From Mycobacterium sp. 155 (lineage in GTDB: Bacteria; Actinomycetota; Actinomycetes; Mycobacteriales; Mycobacteriaceae), in NCBI RefSeq assembly GCF_000373905.1, contig NZ_KB892705.1, positions 186,001 to 250,000 of the forward strand: DNA of 64,000 nt. The letters are read 5' to 3'. The notes under the pieces are model-generated. The model saw nothing but the letters and a program-made list of their open reading frames with translations, searched no databases and was not told the DNA's origin. Below, one piece after another: positions 1 through 8,139 of the stretch; the stretch's first letter is position 1, and every line of letters begins with the position of its first letter. The translations under genes were made by a program, and so were the position numbers.

Positions 1-295
1 ACAGGCCGTTGACGGTTTCTTTACGCCAGGGTCGCAGTCCTTTACGGTCTCCTTTCGCGCGCCCGTTCGCCGGGGGTCGCACGCGTCAAGATGGCGTCAA
101 TTGGGCTGGTCGACGCGCTGACGGGGTATTTCTGCAGGTTCTTTACACCCAATGGGGGTTCGTCAGCGCAGCGTCAAGGTTTCGATCGGAACCGTCAAAA
201 GACCGCAAAAGCACTGGTCGGTGGTATTCGGCGGAGTGATCGTTGACATAGGCGCCCAATGACATCCGGTCGGGCGCGTTGGCGAAGAGGTTCCG
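1..295. other. Non-coding stretch at window start
   Basis: I see no gene here that I can support. The stretch contains three copies of CTTTAC (19-24, 40-45, 141-146) and several GTCAA words, which could be regulator sites upstream of the gene at 296, but no known consensus is matched. The small reading frames on either strand show no recognisable family. Confidence 0.4.
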
Positions 296-1117
296 GTGAC
301 ACTGTCGACGGTCGTTATGTCCATGTTCTCGGCCAGCTTGCCGGCGTCGGTGCTCAGGCGGCACTCAGCGACGCAGCCACCGGCCGAATCGGAATTGGTG
401 CGCCGCTGCGCGAGCATCCAACGGTCCCTGGGCACGGTCGAATTGGCGCTTCCGGCTTCGGTTCTCGCCGACGAGGCAGTCGCGCGGTGGTCCCGGGATC
501 ACGGGGTGACCGTAGGTGTGCGCACCAGCCGGGAACTGGGGACTGCTCTCGCTGCCGGTGTTCTGCCCATGCGCATGACAGTTCACGCCGGCGGACTGAA
601 TGCCAACGAATTATTGTTCTGTACAGTCAATCTCGGCGTCGGCCGGGTAGTGATCGATTCTCACTACCAGATCGAGCAGCTGGCGTCGGCGAGTGGCCGC
701 AAGCAGCGGGTGCTGGTCGGGGTGACGCACCGCGGCGAGGGCGTCGGATTCGGCTTCGACACACACGGTGCCACCGAGGCGTACAGCGACGTATTAGATT
801 GCTCCCGACTGGATCTGGTGGGCTTGTACAGCGAGATCGGGCCCGACGAGCACCACTTCCTCAGCTATCCGGCGGCCATTGGCGACATGCTGGCCGAGAT
901 GGCGCAGATTCGCCGCGACCACGGTGTAGTACTGACCCGGATCGGGTTGGGCGGGCACGGTTTTACTTTCGCCTTCGGCGACGGTGTCGGCGATCTGGCC
1001 GAAGTGGCGACCTCGGTCGACGAGACGCTCGATGATGCGTGTGCGACCCTGCGGTTCCCGCGGCCCGTGGTCACCGTGTTGACCGAGCCGGCCAACCGCA
1101 TGCCGCTGGCGAGTTAG
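296..1117 (+). CDS. LysA-like PLP-barrel protein lacking the PLP lysine
   Basis: This 273-residue protein aligns by eye with the TIM-barrel half of diaminopimelate decarboxylase-type fold III enzymes. The segment ARWSRDHGVTVGVRTSRELG matches the helix and strand after the PLP lysine, VHAGGLNANEL matches the LysA LHGNNKS segment, LVGLYSEIG matches LHSHIG, and TEPANRM matches the VEPGRA strand. The position of the PLP lysine (YAxKA in LysA) reads LALPAS, so the lysine is replaced by proline, and the HSHIG histidine is changed too. The C-terminal beta domain of the roughly 450-residue enzymes is absent. It is therefore unlikely to be an active decarboxylase; it could be a PLP-free regulator or a decaying paralogue. 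The frame is open and codon use is normal, so I treat it as a gene. The ATG at 296 is the first in frame with the conserved region. Confidence 0.65.
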   Translation: MTLSTVVMSMFSASLPASVLRRHSATQPPAESELVRRCASIQRSLGTVELALPASVLADEAVARWSRDHGVTVGVRTSRELGTALAAGVLPMRMTVHAGGLNANELLFCTVNLGVGRVVIDSHYQIEQLASASGRKQRVLVGVTHRGEGVGFGFDTHGATEAYSDVLDCSRLDLVGLYSEIGPDEHHFLSYPAAIGDMLAEMAQIRRDHGVVLTRIGLGGHGFTFAFGDGVGDLAEVATSVDETLDDACATLRFPRPVVTVLTEPANRMPLAS

Positions 1118-1134
1118 CCGTCGGCGAGGCCCGG

Positions 1135-1362
1135 GGCAGGTCAGGGGAGTCAAGCGGCAGGACCTGGGGATCGGCCAGCCGGTGGTGCTTGCCCCGGTGG
1201 ATCACCCCGGCCGCACTGCAGCCCCGACGTTGTGCACCCAATCGGATTGCGCACCTGACTGCGGCCCACGTGCTCGATGACCGCCAGGTAGGGCAGATAC
1301 GGTGCCCGCATCCGCTGGATCGGATTGGTCACGTACTTCTTGAACCGGGCCACCATGCGCAT
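1135..1362 (-). pseudogene. Remnant of deazaflavin (F420)-dependent nitroreductase, DUF385 type
   Basis: On the minus strand the frame opening at 1362 reads MRMVARFKKYVTNPIQRM and then LPYLAVIEHVGR, the N-terminal part of mycobacterial Ddn-like F420-dependent nitroreductases. After about 40 residues the central part, including the KSGRxYRTP segment, is missing. In a second frame the sequence continues as QSDWVHNVGAA, and in a third frame as GVIHRGKHHRLADPQ, the family's C-terminal region. The gene therefore has an internal deletion and at least one further frameshift. It lies next to the ISL3 element, which suggests local decay. Confidence 0.6.
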
Positions 1363-1535
1363 CGCACGTGGGCCCAATAGTGTCGAAATCCGTTCTGTCG
1401 CTGCGGTAATTATGTCAGCGGTGCTGTTCGCTATGTGTGTCCCCGCCCTCTTGCCTCGTGGGGTATTCAAACACGCGTCGACGAGCCGGCCAGGGCGTCT
1501 TGGCGGAGTGTCCATGCTGGGAGCGTCAAAAATTT

Positions 1536-2967
1536 GGGCTCTTGTGACGTATCTGTGGGTCATTGACGGCCGGGTAGGGCTGGTCGGTGTCCTCCGAGGG
1601 TGAGCATGGCTAGGGCGATCAGGGGTTCGGGGGTGGCGAAGCCGAAGGCTATGCGGGTGAGGAGTCGGATCTTGGTGTTGGCCGATTCGATGAGCCCGTT
1701 GGATAGTCCGTGTTCGATGGAGGCCAGGATCTGCCTGCGGTGGCGGGTGATGCGTTGTTGCAGCAAGACGAATGCTTCGATGCGGCAGCGCCGCGCCCAG
1801 GAGACCCATTTGTCGAGTGCTTCGGCGGCCTCGTCCACGGACAGTTTGAAGATCGTGCGTAGGGCTTCTTTGAGCAGGTAGGCACGGTAGAGCCGAGGGT
1901 CGGTCTTGGCGATCCATTCCAGTTTCGCCTGTTGCCGCTCGCTCAGGTTCTCCGGGTTCTTCCACAGCGCAAACCTGGTGCGCTTCAAGGCTTTCGCTTC
2001 TCCGGTGGCCACGGTGACACGCCGGCCAGCGACCCACCCGTGGCGCTGGGTGTGACCTGCTCGTCGGGCAGCGTTCCACGCCTGGCGACGCACCTCATCG
2101 AGTGCCTCGTTGGCCCAGCCGACAACATGAAACGGGTCAGCGCAGCGGATCGCGCCGGGGCAGCGATCGGCGACCACGTCGGCGATCCATTCGGCCCCGT
2201 CGGCGCTGACATGGGTGATCCGAGCGCACCGACCTGCACCGGAGGCTTCCAGGGAATCGAAGAAGGCGCGCACGGTCGCCCGATCGCGGCCGGTGTTGGC
2301 CCACACCAGCCGGCCGCTGTCATGGTCGACCACGATGGTCAGGTACTTGTGGTGGCGTTTGTAGGAGATCTCATCGATCCCGATCCGGGTCAGGTCGGCG
2401 AATGCGTCGATCCCGGCGGCGGTATCGGCCCACACCCGCGCGATGATCGATCCGACGGTGCGCCAAGCGATCCGCATCAGCTCGGTGATCGCTCGTTTGG
2501 AGCAGTGGGTAGCCAACCAGGCCACCTGCTGATCGAATGCGCGGGTGTGCCCGGCGCCGTGCCGAGCCCACGGGACCTGACACACCGTCGGCCCGTGGGT
2601 AGCACAGTCGACTCGCGGAATATCGGCTTCCAGGAACACCTCGATGGTGCCCATGTCCAGGGCGCGCCAGCGCCGCCGGCCCTGACCGCGGTCGTACCAG
2701 CGGGCCCGCGCACCGCAGGTTCCGCACCGCCCCCGGGCTGCTCGACGGGGCCGCACATGGGCCACAACCACCTGCGCTGCCTCATCGAACTCGACGTCGT
2801 CGATCACCGTGTTCTGGACGCACAACACCGCACGCCATAAGCTGGCATTCCGCACGCCGTTCTCCGTTCTATGAGTTTTTGACCTTCGACAAGCCAAAAA
2901 CCTAGACCGAGAACGGCGTCCGGCCATTCAGGCGCAATCAACCACCCACAGATACGTCACAAGAGCC
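1536..2967 (-). mobile_element. ISL3-family insertion sequence
   Basis: The element is bounded by near-identical inverted ends. GGCTCTTGTGACGTATCTG at the left from 1537 is matched in reverse complement at the right end, ending at 2967. An 8-base direct repeat AAAAATTT flanks it at 1528-1535 and 2968-2975, the duplication length typical of ISL3 elements. Joining the outer flanks recreates a 23-base palindrome centred on the A/T tract, so the element seems to have jumped into a palindromic site. The single gene inside is an intact transposase. Confidence 0.85.
1560..2855 (-). CDS. ISL3-family transposase
   Basis: This is a transposase of 431 residues from the GTG at 2855 (VRNASLWRAVLC), the usual start position in this family. 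The longer frame upstream to 2927 starts with unrelated arginine-rich sequence. The N-terminal part has the zinc-ribbon-like GRCGTCGARA and a following cysteine/histidine segment (VDCATHGPTV). The DDE catalytic core includes IGIDEISYKRHHKYLTIVVD, then HVSADGAEW with the second aspartate, and a C-terminal GLSNGLIESANTKIRL carrying the glutamate. No frameshift is visible, so the enzyme is probably functional. It ends almost at the left inverted repeat. Confidence 0.9.
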   Translation of the reverse strand: MRNASLWRAVLCVQNTVIDDVEFDEAAQVVVAHVRPRRAARGRCGTCGARARWYDRGQGRRRWRALDMGTIEVFLEADIPRVDCATHGPTVCQVPWARHGAGHTRAFDQQVAWLATHCSKRAITELMRIAWRTVGSIIARVWADTAAGIDAFADLTRIGIDEISYKRHHKYLTIVVDHDSGRLVWANTGRDRATVRAFFDSLEASGAGRCARITHVSADGAEWIADVVADRCPGAIRCADPFHVVGWANEALDEVRRQAWNAARRAGHTQRHGWVAGRRVTVATGEAKALKRTRFALWKNPENLSERQQAKLEWIAKTDPRLYRAYLLKEALRTIFKLSVDEAAEALDKWVSWARRCRIEAFVLLQQRITRHRRQILASIEHGLSNGLIESANTKIRLLTRIAFGFATPEPLIALAMLTLGGHRPALPGRQ

Positions 2968-3064
2968 AAAAATTTTGACGCTCTGCCTCTGGTGCTGTGG
3001 GTGATGCCCAACCTGCGTGGTCGGGGCCAAGATGTGCCCGGGTACCGTGCTATCGACGTTTGAC

Positions 3065-3138
3065 GCCCCCATAGCCCAATTGGCAGAGGCAGCGGACTTA
3101 AAATCCGCACAGTGTCGGTTCGAGTCCGACTGGGGGCA
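3065..3138 (+). tRNA. tRNA with UAA anticodon (Leu by anticodon), class-I shape
   Basis: The sequence folds into a canonical cloverleaf. The acceptor GCCCCCA pairs with TGGGGGC, there is a D arm, the anticodon stem GCGGA/TCCGC encloses loop CTTAAAA, and the T stem GTCGG/CCGAC encloses TTCGAGT. The discriminator base is A at 3138, and CCA is not encoded. Positions 34-36 are TAA, which would decode the rare Leu codon UUA. The variable region is only five bases (ACAGT), whereas bacterial tRNA-Leu normally has a long variable arm. The 3' half is repeated at 7778-7820, so the gene is also an attachment site. Confidence 0.85.
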
Positions 3139-3139
3139 C
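3097..3139 (+). repeat. attL-like repeat (tRNA 3' half)
   Basis: This 43-base block, from the anticodon loop through the acceptor 3' strand, recurs at 7778-7820 in the same orientation with 40 of 43 positions identical. The similarity continues weakly beyond it (a GGTAGA-GGCGATT word follows both copies). Duplicated tRNA 3' ends are the usual footprint of tyrosine-integrase elements. Confidence 0.75.
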
Positions 3140-3277
3140 TGGGAAAGACCAGGTAGACGGGTTTTCGAGGCGATTGGACCGACTAGCAATCCCGTTCAAC
3201 CCGGCGTCGCCCCGGCGCGCGGCGGGATCGCGGCGGCGAGGTCGGCCCGTTAGCTAACTAGTAGGGCCACGCGGCGA

Positions 3278-4944
3278 CTTAGCCTCGATCCACCGATGAA
3301 TCGGGGTGGAGTTGGTGTGTTGAGATGAGGAAAGTGCCTTCTGAGCTGGGATGATTGGTGTTCCTTACGCATCAGCCGTCCGAGTTCGGAAAGGCACTTC
3401 CGGTGCAAGTGTCCCATAGGTTCACCGCGTCGTCGGCGGTGTTCGATGATGAGCATCTCGTGTCGTGTGCCGGGCTGGTGCCGGTGATGACGCTGGCGGC
3501 CCAGACGGGGTTGTCCGAGCTGGTGGCTGACAGGGTTCGTATCGCTGAGCCGCGGATCAAGTCGGGGCCGGCGCACCCGTCGCCGAAGCTGACCACGGTG
3601 ATCGCCGGGATGTGCGCCGGCGCGGACAGTATCGATGACCTCGATATCGTGCGCTCGGGTGGGATGAAGACCCTCTTTGACGCCGTGTATGCACCCTCGA
3701 CCATCGGAACGCTGTTGCGGGAGTTCACCTTCGGGCACGCCCGCCAACTCGAGTCGGTGTTGCGGGAGCACCTGGCCGCGCTGTGTCGGCGGGTAGATCT
3801 GTTGTCTGGTGCCGCAGGGCGGGCGTTTATCGATATCGACTCGGTGCTGCGCCCGGTCTACGGGCAGGCCAAACAAGGCGCCTCCTACGGGCACACCAAG
3901 ATCGCCGGAAAACAGATCCTGCGCAAGGGCCTGTCGGCGCTGGTGACCACGATCAGCACCCAGACCGGCGCGCCGGTGATCGCCGGGGCGCGGCTGCGGG
4001 CGGGCAAGACCAACTCCGGCAAGGGTGCCGCCCGCATGATCGCCCAAGCGGTGGCGACCGCCCGTGCGGCCGGGGTCACCGGGGCGATCCTGGTGCGTGG
4101 CGACTGCGCCTACGGCAACGGCGTCGTGGTGGCGGCCTGTCGGCGTGCCGGGGCCCGGTTCTCGCTGGTGCTGACCAAGAACCGCGCGGTGACAGCGGCC
4201 ATCAACTCGATCGATGAGACTGCCTGGACCCCGGTCAACTACCCCGGTGCGGTGCGCGACCCCGACACCGGAGGATGGATCTCCGATGCCGAGGTCGCCG
4301 AAGTCCCCTACACCGCCTTCGGTTCCACCGGCCGACCGGTGACCGCCAGGTTGATCGTGCGCCGGGTCAAAGACGCCCGCTACCGCGACGCCCTGTTCTC
4401 GGTGTGGCGCTGTCACCCGTTCTTCACCGACACCGACGAACCCGTCGCCGCCGCTGACCTCACCCACCGCCGCCACGCCATCATCGAGACCGTATTCGCC
4501 GACCTCATCGACGGCCCGCTGGCACACCTGCCCTCAGGCCGTTTCGGCGCGAACTCGGCGTGGATCCTGTGCGCGGCCATCGCCCACAACCTGCTGCGCG
4601 TTGCCGGGGTACTGGCCGGCGGCGCTCACGCGGTGGCCCGCGGGGCCACCCTGCGCCGACACCTTGTCACCATCCCAGCCCGATGGCCCGGCCCCAACGC
4701 CGATCCATCCTGCACCTACCGGACCACTGGCCCTGGGAACACTACTGGCTTACCTTGTGGCGCAACACCATCGGCTATAGCCCACCGCTACCCGTCCCAG
4801 CCTGATCCACCCGCTGAAAGGCCCGGCCGAAGCACACAGGAAAAGCTGGGCAGACCAGCAGATACCCGCTGCCCTCAACCGACAGCCCAGCAAAAATCAG
4901 CCCCTCCGAACCTCACCGGCGTCGATCCACGGATCGAGGCTAAG
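3278..4944 (+). mobile_element. IS1380-family insertion sequence
   Basis: The 14-base end CTTAGCCTCGATCC at 3278-3291 recurs as its reverse complement at 4931-4944. These inverted ends bracket one transposase gene, and the length of about 1.67 kb fits IS1380-type elements. I could not identify a clean target duplication. The exact outer edges could differ by a few bases. Confidence 0.7.
3403..4805 (+). pseudogene. IS1380-family transposase, frameshifted near its C-terminus
   Basis: From the GTG at 3403 (VQVSHRFTASSAVFDDEHLV) the frame encodes an IS1380/DDE_Tnp_1 transposase. The DDE residues are visible in AFIDIDSVLRP, ILVRGDCAYGN and HAIIETVFADL. Near 4683 the family's C-terminal sequence moves to another frame (ARPQRRSILHLPDHWPWE, ending at 4805), consistent with loss of one base. 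In the original frame the protein runs on to 4977 with proline-rich sequence unlike the family. All three catalytic residues precede the break, so residual activity is possible, but the normal tail of about 40 residues is lost. A TTG start at 3355 is less likely. Confidence 0.75.
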
Positions 4945-5088
4945 ACGTATTGCCTGGTGAAATCGGCGAGAGTGTGACTGCGCGGCGACTCGGCACGTTC
5001 AATGAGAAGGTTAAAACCTGCTGTTCAGGGGACAAGAAGGAACAAGTTATCCCTAATTAGCGTTGACTGATGGCTATTTAAGCCGCTA

Positions 5089-5728
5089 ATCTGGCGTCCA
5101 CACGGTGATGTCGTGTTCGCGCCGGGGTCGCGCTGCGCGGTGAATGTGCGCCGAACCAAGGGCCGCAAGAACGGTGAGTGGCAGACCGGCACCCTCAAGA
5201 GCAAGAAGTCCCGCTGCACCGTCCCGCTCCCGCCTTGGCTTGCTACCAAGCTTGCCGACTACCTCGCGACCGACCACCCCCGCGCTGAAGAGGCGACCGC
5301 GCCGCTTTGGCCGGCGCGCAACAACGGCGGCGGATACCGCGCGAAGGGCGAGCGGTATGCGGTCCCGCTAGACTGGTCGCAGCCGCTCGCGATGGGACGT
5401 TTACGACACCATCCTCAAGCCCGCCCTGGAGGCTGTAGGGCTGCCATCGAGCCGCCCGGCGAGGGCGGATGCGCCCGCAACCCAGGGCGTCCGTCTGCAC
5501 GATCTACGCCATACGTTCGCCGTGCTTCAGCTTTCAGCGGGTACCCACTTCATGCAGGTATCAAAGTGGTTAGGGCACAGTACTTTCACGCTCACGCTCG
5601 ACACCTACGGCGACTACGTCCCCGAGCAGGACGGCGGGGCCGCCAACACGCTGCCCGAACCGCCCGCCCCGGTACGGCCCGCCGAGGCGGGTGGCAACGT
5701 AGTGCCGCTACGCCGCCGGGCGACCTAA
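5089..5728 (+). pseudogene. Tyrosine (phage-type) integrase, truncated and frameshifted
   Basis: The first part, in the frame opening at 5113, reads RRTKGRKNGEWQTGTLKSKK, VPLPPWLATKLADYL and YAVPLDWSQPLAMG, typical of the core of actinobacterial site-specific integrases. After about 5393 the homology continues in the next frame as DVYDTILKPALEAVGLPSS, then HDLRHTFAVLQLSAG (box II HxLR), WLGHSTFTLTLDTYGDYV (with the nucleophilic tyrosine) and an ordinary C-terminus ending at 5728. The N-terminal SAM-like domain and the first catalytic arginine are missing. The gene is therefore dead, and the element cannot excise by itself. Its position beside the tRNA repeat supports the element call. Confidence 0.8.
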
Positions 5729-5749
5729 TGCACGAGTTGGCGGACGCGG

Positions 5750-7495
5750 CTAGTACCACGCCACGATGTGCGGACGTAGTGCCGGATCTACCTCGGCGTC
5801 CTGTCGCGTTCGCGCCCGCGCCCACAAGGACGGGTCGACGTCGTCGACAGCGCCGGGTCGGACGACGACTGACAACCCTTCGTTACCAGGCGGTGTTGTG
5901 AGGCCATCTGTATTCACTGGATTTTCATCGTCGGAGCAAACGTCTATTACCAGGCGCCCTTTACTGGATAAGTCGGCGTTGGTAAAGCTCACGGCCGACG
6001 TATTCAAGTGGCACTCTGTAATTATGAACTCAGATTTATCAATACTTAGATCAGGGAAATGTAAGGGTGACCGTATAAAGTTCTGTCGTTGTAAGCCGAA
6101 AAATCCACCAGCTGAAATCCCCATGTCGTTAAAATGCAACTCGGAGTCCATAATTTCCGGACTAGGAGTCTTATTGTGGATTCCGCTAGTCAACATCACA
6201 CGGCCCCCGGCCTCTACCCGTAGACCACTGAAGTACATTGAAGAATTCGTCAACGAGGCATTTCGCAAAACAATCTTGGAATTGCTTACGTGGCACCTAC
6301 TTAGCGCAAGGCTAGACTGTTTGAGATCGGCCCGTCCTATTTCCAGCGTACTCTTCTCTTTCATGTTAATCTCCATGAACGAAAAGTCGCCGCCGTCAAG
6401 GTCAAGTCCCGAAATGTCTACGGTTGTACTCTCCATGTTGGACGCGTAGAATTTGACTCCGCCGCTGATGTCCGCCGTGAGTTGTATTTCGGTATTTCTG
6501 AAGTCAGAAATGTCAAACTCGCATTTGCCTACAATATCGGTAAAAAAGAAATCAATCTTTGAGTCTACGAAATCACATCCGCTGAAATCGATTTCGCCGT
6601 AAAGGAGGCTTTCCCCGAAGTCGAAATAACAGTCATGGATGTGCGCTCCTGCGAAGCTTGGCGAATCTAAGATAGCCCCGCTTAAATTGAAGCTGTGCCC
6701 GAACCACGGTGTACTCGCTTCGGAGTCTAGATGGTCAACTATTACACGGATAATCGTTGTTCTAACTTGGTGTTCTTCACTTGGCGCGGGATTAGAGTCT
6801 TCAGATAGCACAAGTCGCCATTTTTTCTGTTCGGATGGCCGGTGTGGGCGTTCGCGTATCTGATCAATGGGAGGATCATTGAGCGGTTTATGGGGCATCC
6901 TCAAATAGGCGCATAGCACGTCTATACAGGTTTGCCGACCGCCTTCCCAATCGTCGGCCAGACTAGCCATCGCGTAGACGCCCGCTAGCCGCATTGCGGA
7001 TCGTTGTGAGCCTAAAAGCTCACTCGCTTTCGAGAATCGTTCGGAATACATCTTCTGGTCTTCACGTCGCGCCGCAGAATCCTCGCGCTGATGCTGCGCT
7101 TCTCCGAGTCGCTGCTTTCGATACGCGACAACCAACGCGACGATTCCGCCGACACCGGCGACCACGGTCAGAGATATCCGTAGAAGGTCTAGCGATACGT
7201 CGACGGGCAACTCGTTCGGCGGGGCTTGAGGACTCGACGGCGGCTGTGCGCTCGGCGCGGGCGATTGATTCGGCGCGGTCTGCTTGCTGGTTTTCGGAAC
7301 GACGGGAGGGCTGCCCAGCACGCGCCATCCGGCGTATGTCAAGCCACCTGCCAGTCCGAAGCCGACTAGCAGGCAAAACACAATCTGCCAGACGAATCCG
7401 ACTCGGATGGGCTTCTTCGGCTTGGTGCCGTTGTTGGTAGGCGCATCACGCTTCCAAAATCGCACGGCGTGGACGCTAATGGCACGCTGTGACAC
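5750..7495 (-). CDS. Membrane protein with pentapeptide-like repeats
   Basis: This 581-residue protein has a membrane segment near residues 32-55 (VGFVWQIVFCLLVGFGLAGG), a proline-rich linker, a second membrane helix (LRISLTVVAGVGGIVALVVA), and then a charged segment rich in E, Q and R. The module YSERFSKASELLG-RLAGVYAMASLADD-CIDVLCAYLR follows; it is typical of actinobacterial and cyanobacterial pentapeptide-repeat membrane proteins. The C-terminal 300 residues are a right-handed-helix-like series of about 20-residue units (FNLSGAILDSPSFAGAHI, ISDFRNTEIQL, LSRCHVSNSKIVLRNASLTN). The repeat half is clearly richer in A and T than its surroundings, suggesting horizontal acquisition. It is the only intact non-IS gene in the element. 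Its function is unknown; a membrane-anchored phage-exclusion or regulatory role is conceivable but unproven. Confidence 0.75.
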   Translation of the reverse strand: MSQRAISVHAVRFWKRDAPTNNGTKPKKPIRVGFVWQIVFCLLVGFGLAGGLTYAGWRVLGSPPVVPKTSKQTAPNQSPAPSAQPPSSPQAPPNELPVDVSLDLLRISLTVVAGVGGIVALVVAYRKQRLGEAQHQREDSAARREDQKMYSERFSKASELLGSQRSAMRLAGVYAMASLADDWEGGRQTCIDVLCAYLRMPHKPLNDPPIDQIRERPHRPSEQKKWRLVLSEDSNPAPSEEHQVRTTIIRVIVDHLDSEASTPWFGHSFNLSGAILDSPSFAGAHIHDCYFDFGESLLYGEIDFSGCDFVDSKIDFFFTDIVGKCEFDISDFRNTEIQLTADISGGVKFYASNMESTTVDISGLDLDGGDFSFMEINMKEKSTLEIGRADLKQSSLALSRCHVSNSKIVLRNASLTNSSMYFSGLRVEAGGRVMLTSGIHNKTPSPEIMDSELHFNDMGISAGGFFGLQRQNFIRSPLHFPDLSIDKSEFIITECHLNTSAVSFTNADLSSKGRLVIDVCSDDENPVNTDGLTTPPGNEGLSVVVRPGAVDDVDPSLWARARTRQDAEVDPALRPHIVAWY

Positions 7496-8139
7496 TTTGG
7501 CTGTTTTTGGCCAGGCGAAGCTGTGGTGGTGTTTGCGGTCTCACCCCAGCGCTTGAGTCGAATCGGTACGCAAAGCGACTCGTCGCCGCTCTGCTTCGTG
7601 GCTAACAGCCCGGCGCAACCTCTCACCCCGGCGTCACCCCGGCGACCGGGGGCGGTTCTAGGGCAAATCGAGCCCGTACCGGAGACGTACCGGCAACGCG
7701 CAAAAGCGCTGATTTGCAGTCAATATGACCGTTCTAGCGAGCCGTTTCGCGAGGTCGCGAAACGCGGTGCGCCCGTTCTTAAAATCCGCCAAGTGTCGGT
7801 TCGAGTCCGACTGAGGGCACAGGAAAACACCTGGTAGAGGCGATTTTTGGCCGCTGGAAGTGGGCTCAGGCGACCCATTTCGGCCGCCGTGACAGCAGCA
7901 CGGCAGCGAAACGGCACATTGGCACCGGTCGGAAAAGTGCGCACTTCGAGAAGGGTGTGTGGTTCTGTCACGGCAGTTGTGTCGGTGCCATCAGGCACCA
8001 TGATCGCCATGAGCGATGAGACTTGGGACGACCACCGCATGGTGGATGGAAGGCCGCGGCAGATCGCGTACCGAGTGCGGTTTGGCAGGCAGGACCCGGG
8101 CTGCGCCGGGATTCACACCTCTGAACTCGGGCATTTCCC
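7496..8139. other. Intergenic stretch with attR-like repeat
   Basis: Apart from the attachment-site copy at 7778-7820 I support no gene here. A reading frame from 7847 to 8152, including an internal ATG at 8009, has no recognisable family, signal peptide or ribosome binding site. The region separates the element from a run of exported-protein genes. Confidence 0.4.
7778..7820 (+). repeat. attR-like repeat (tRNA 3'-half copy)
   Basis: This is the second copy of the 43-base tRNA 3' half at 3097-3139, with three mismatches. One mismatch breaks the acceptor strand (GAGGGC instead of GGGGGC), and there is no matching 5' half upstream, so it is not itself a tRNA gene. It marks the right end of the integrative element. 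Confidence 0.75.

Larger units (their letters stand above)
3097..7820. mobile_element. Decayed integrative element in a tRNA gene
   Basis: The interval is bounded by the two tRNA 3'-half repeats. It contains, in order, an IS1380-type element, a truncated and frameshifted tyrosine integrase, and a lower-GC gene for a membrane protein with pentapeptide-like repeats. Without the IS copy, the integrase fragment would lie about 300 bases from the left repeat, the usual place for a tRNA-targeting integrase. No replication, conjugation or virion genes remain, so I infer a collapsed ICE, satellite or prophage with one surviving cargo gene. Confidence 0.65.

Noticed and set aside
7778..7820. Second tRNA gene
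   Set aside because: Only the 3' half is present, without a 5' acceptor or D arm, and the acceptor strand has a mismatch. It is an attachment-site copy.
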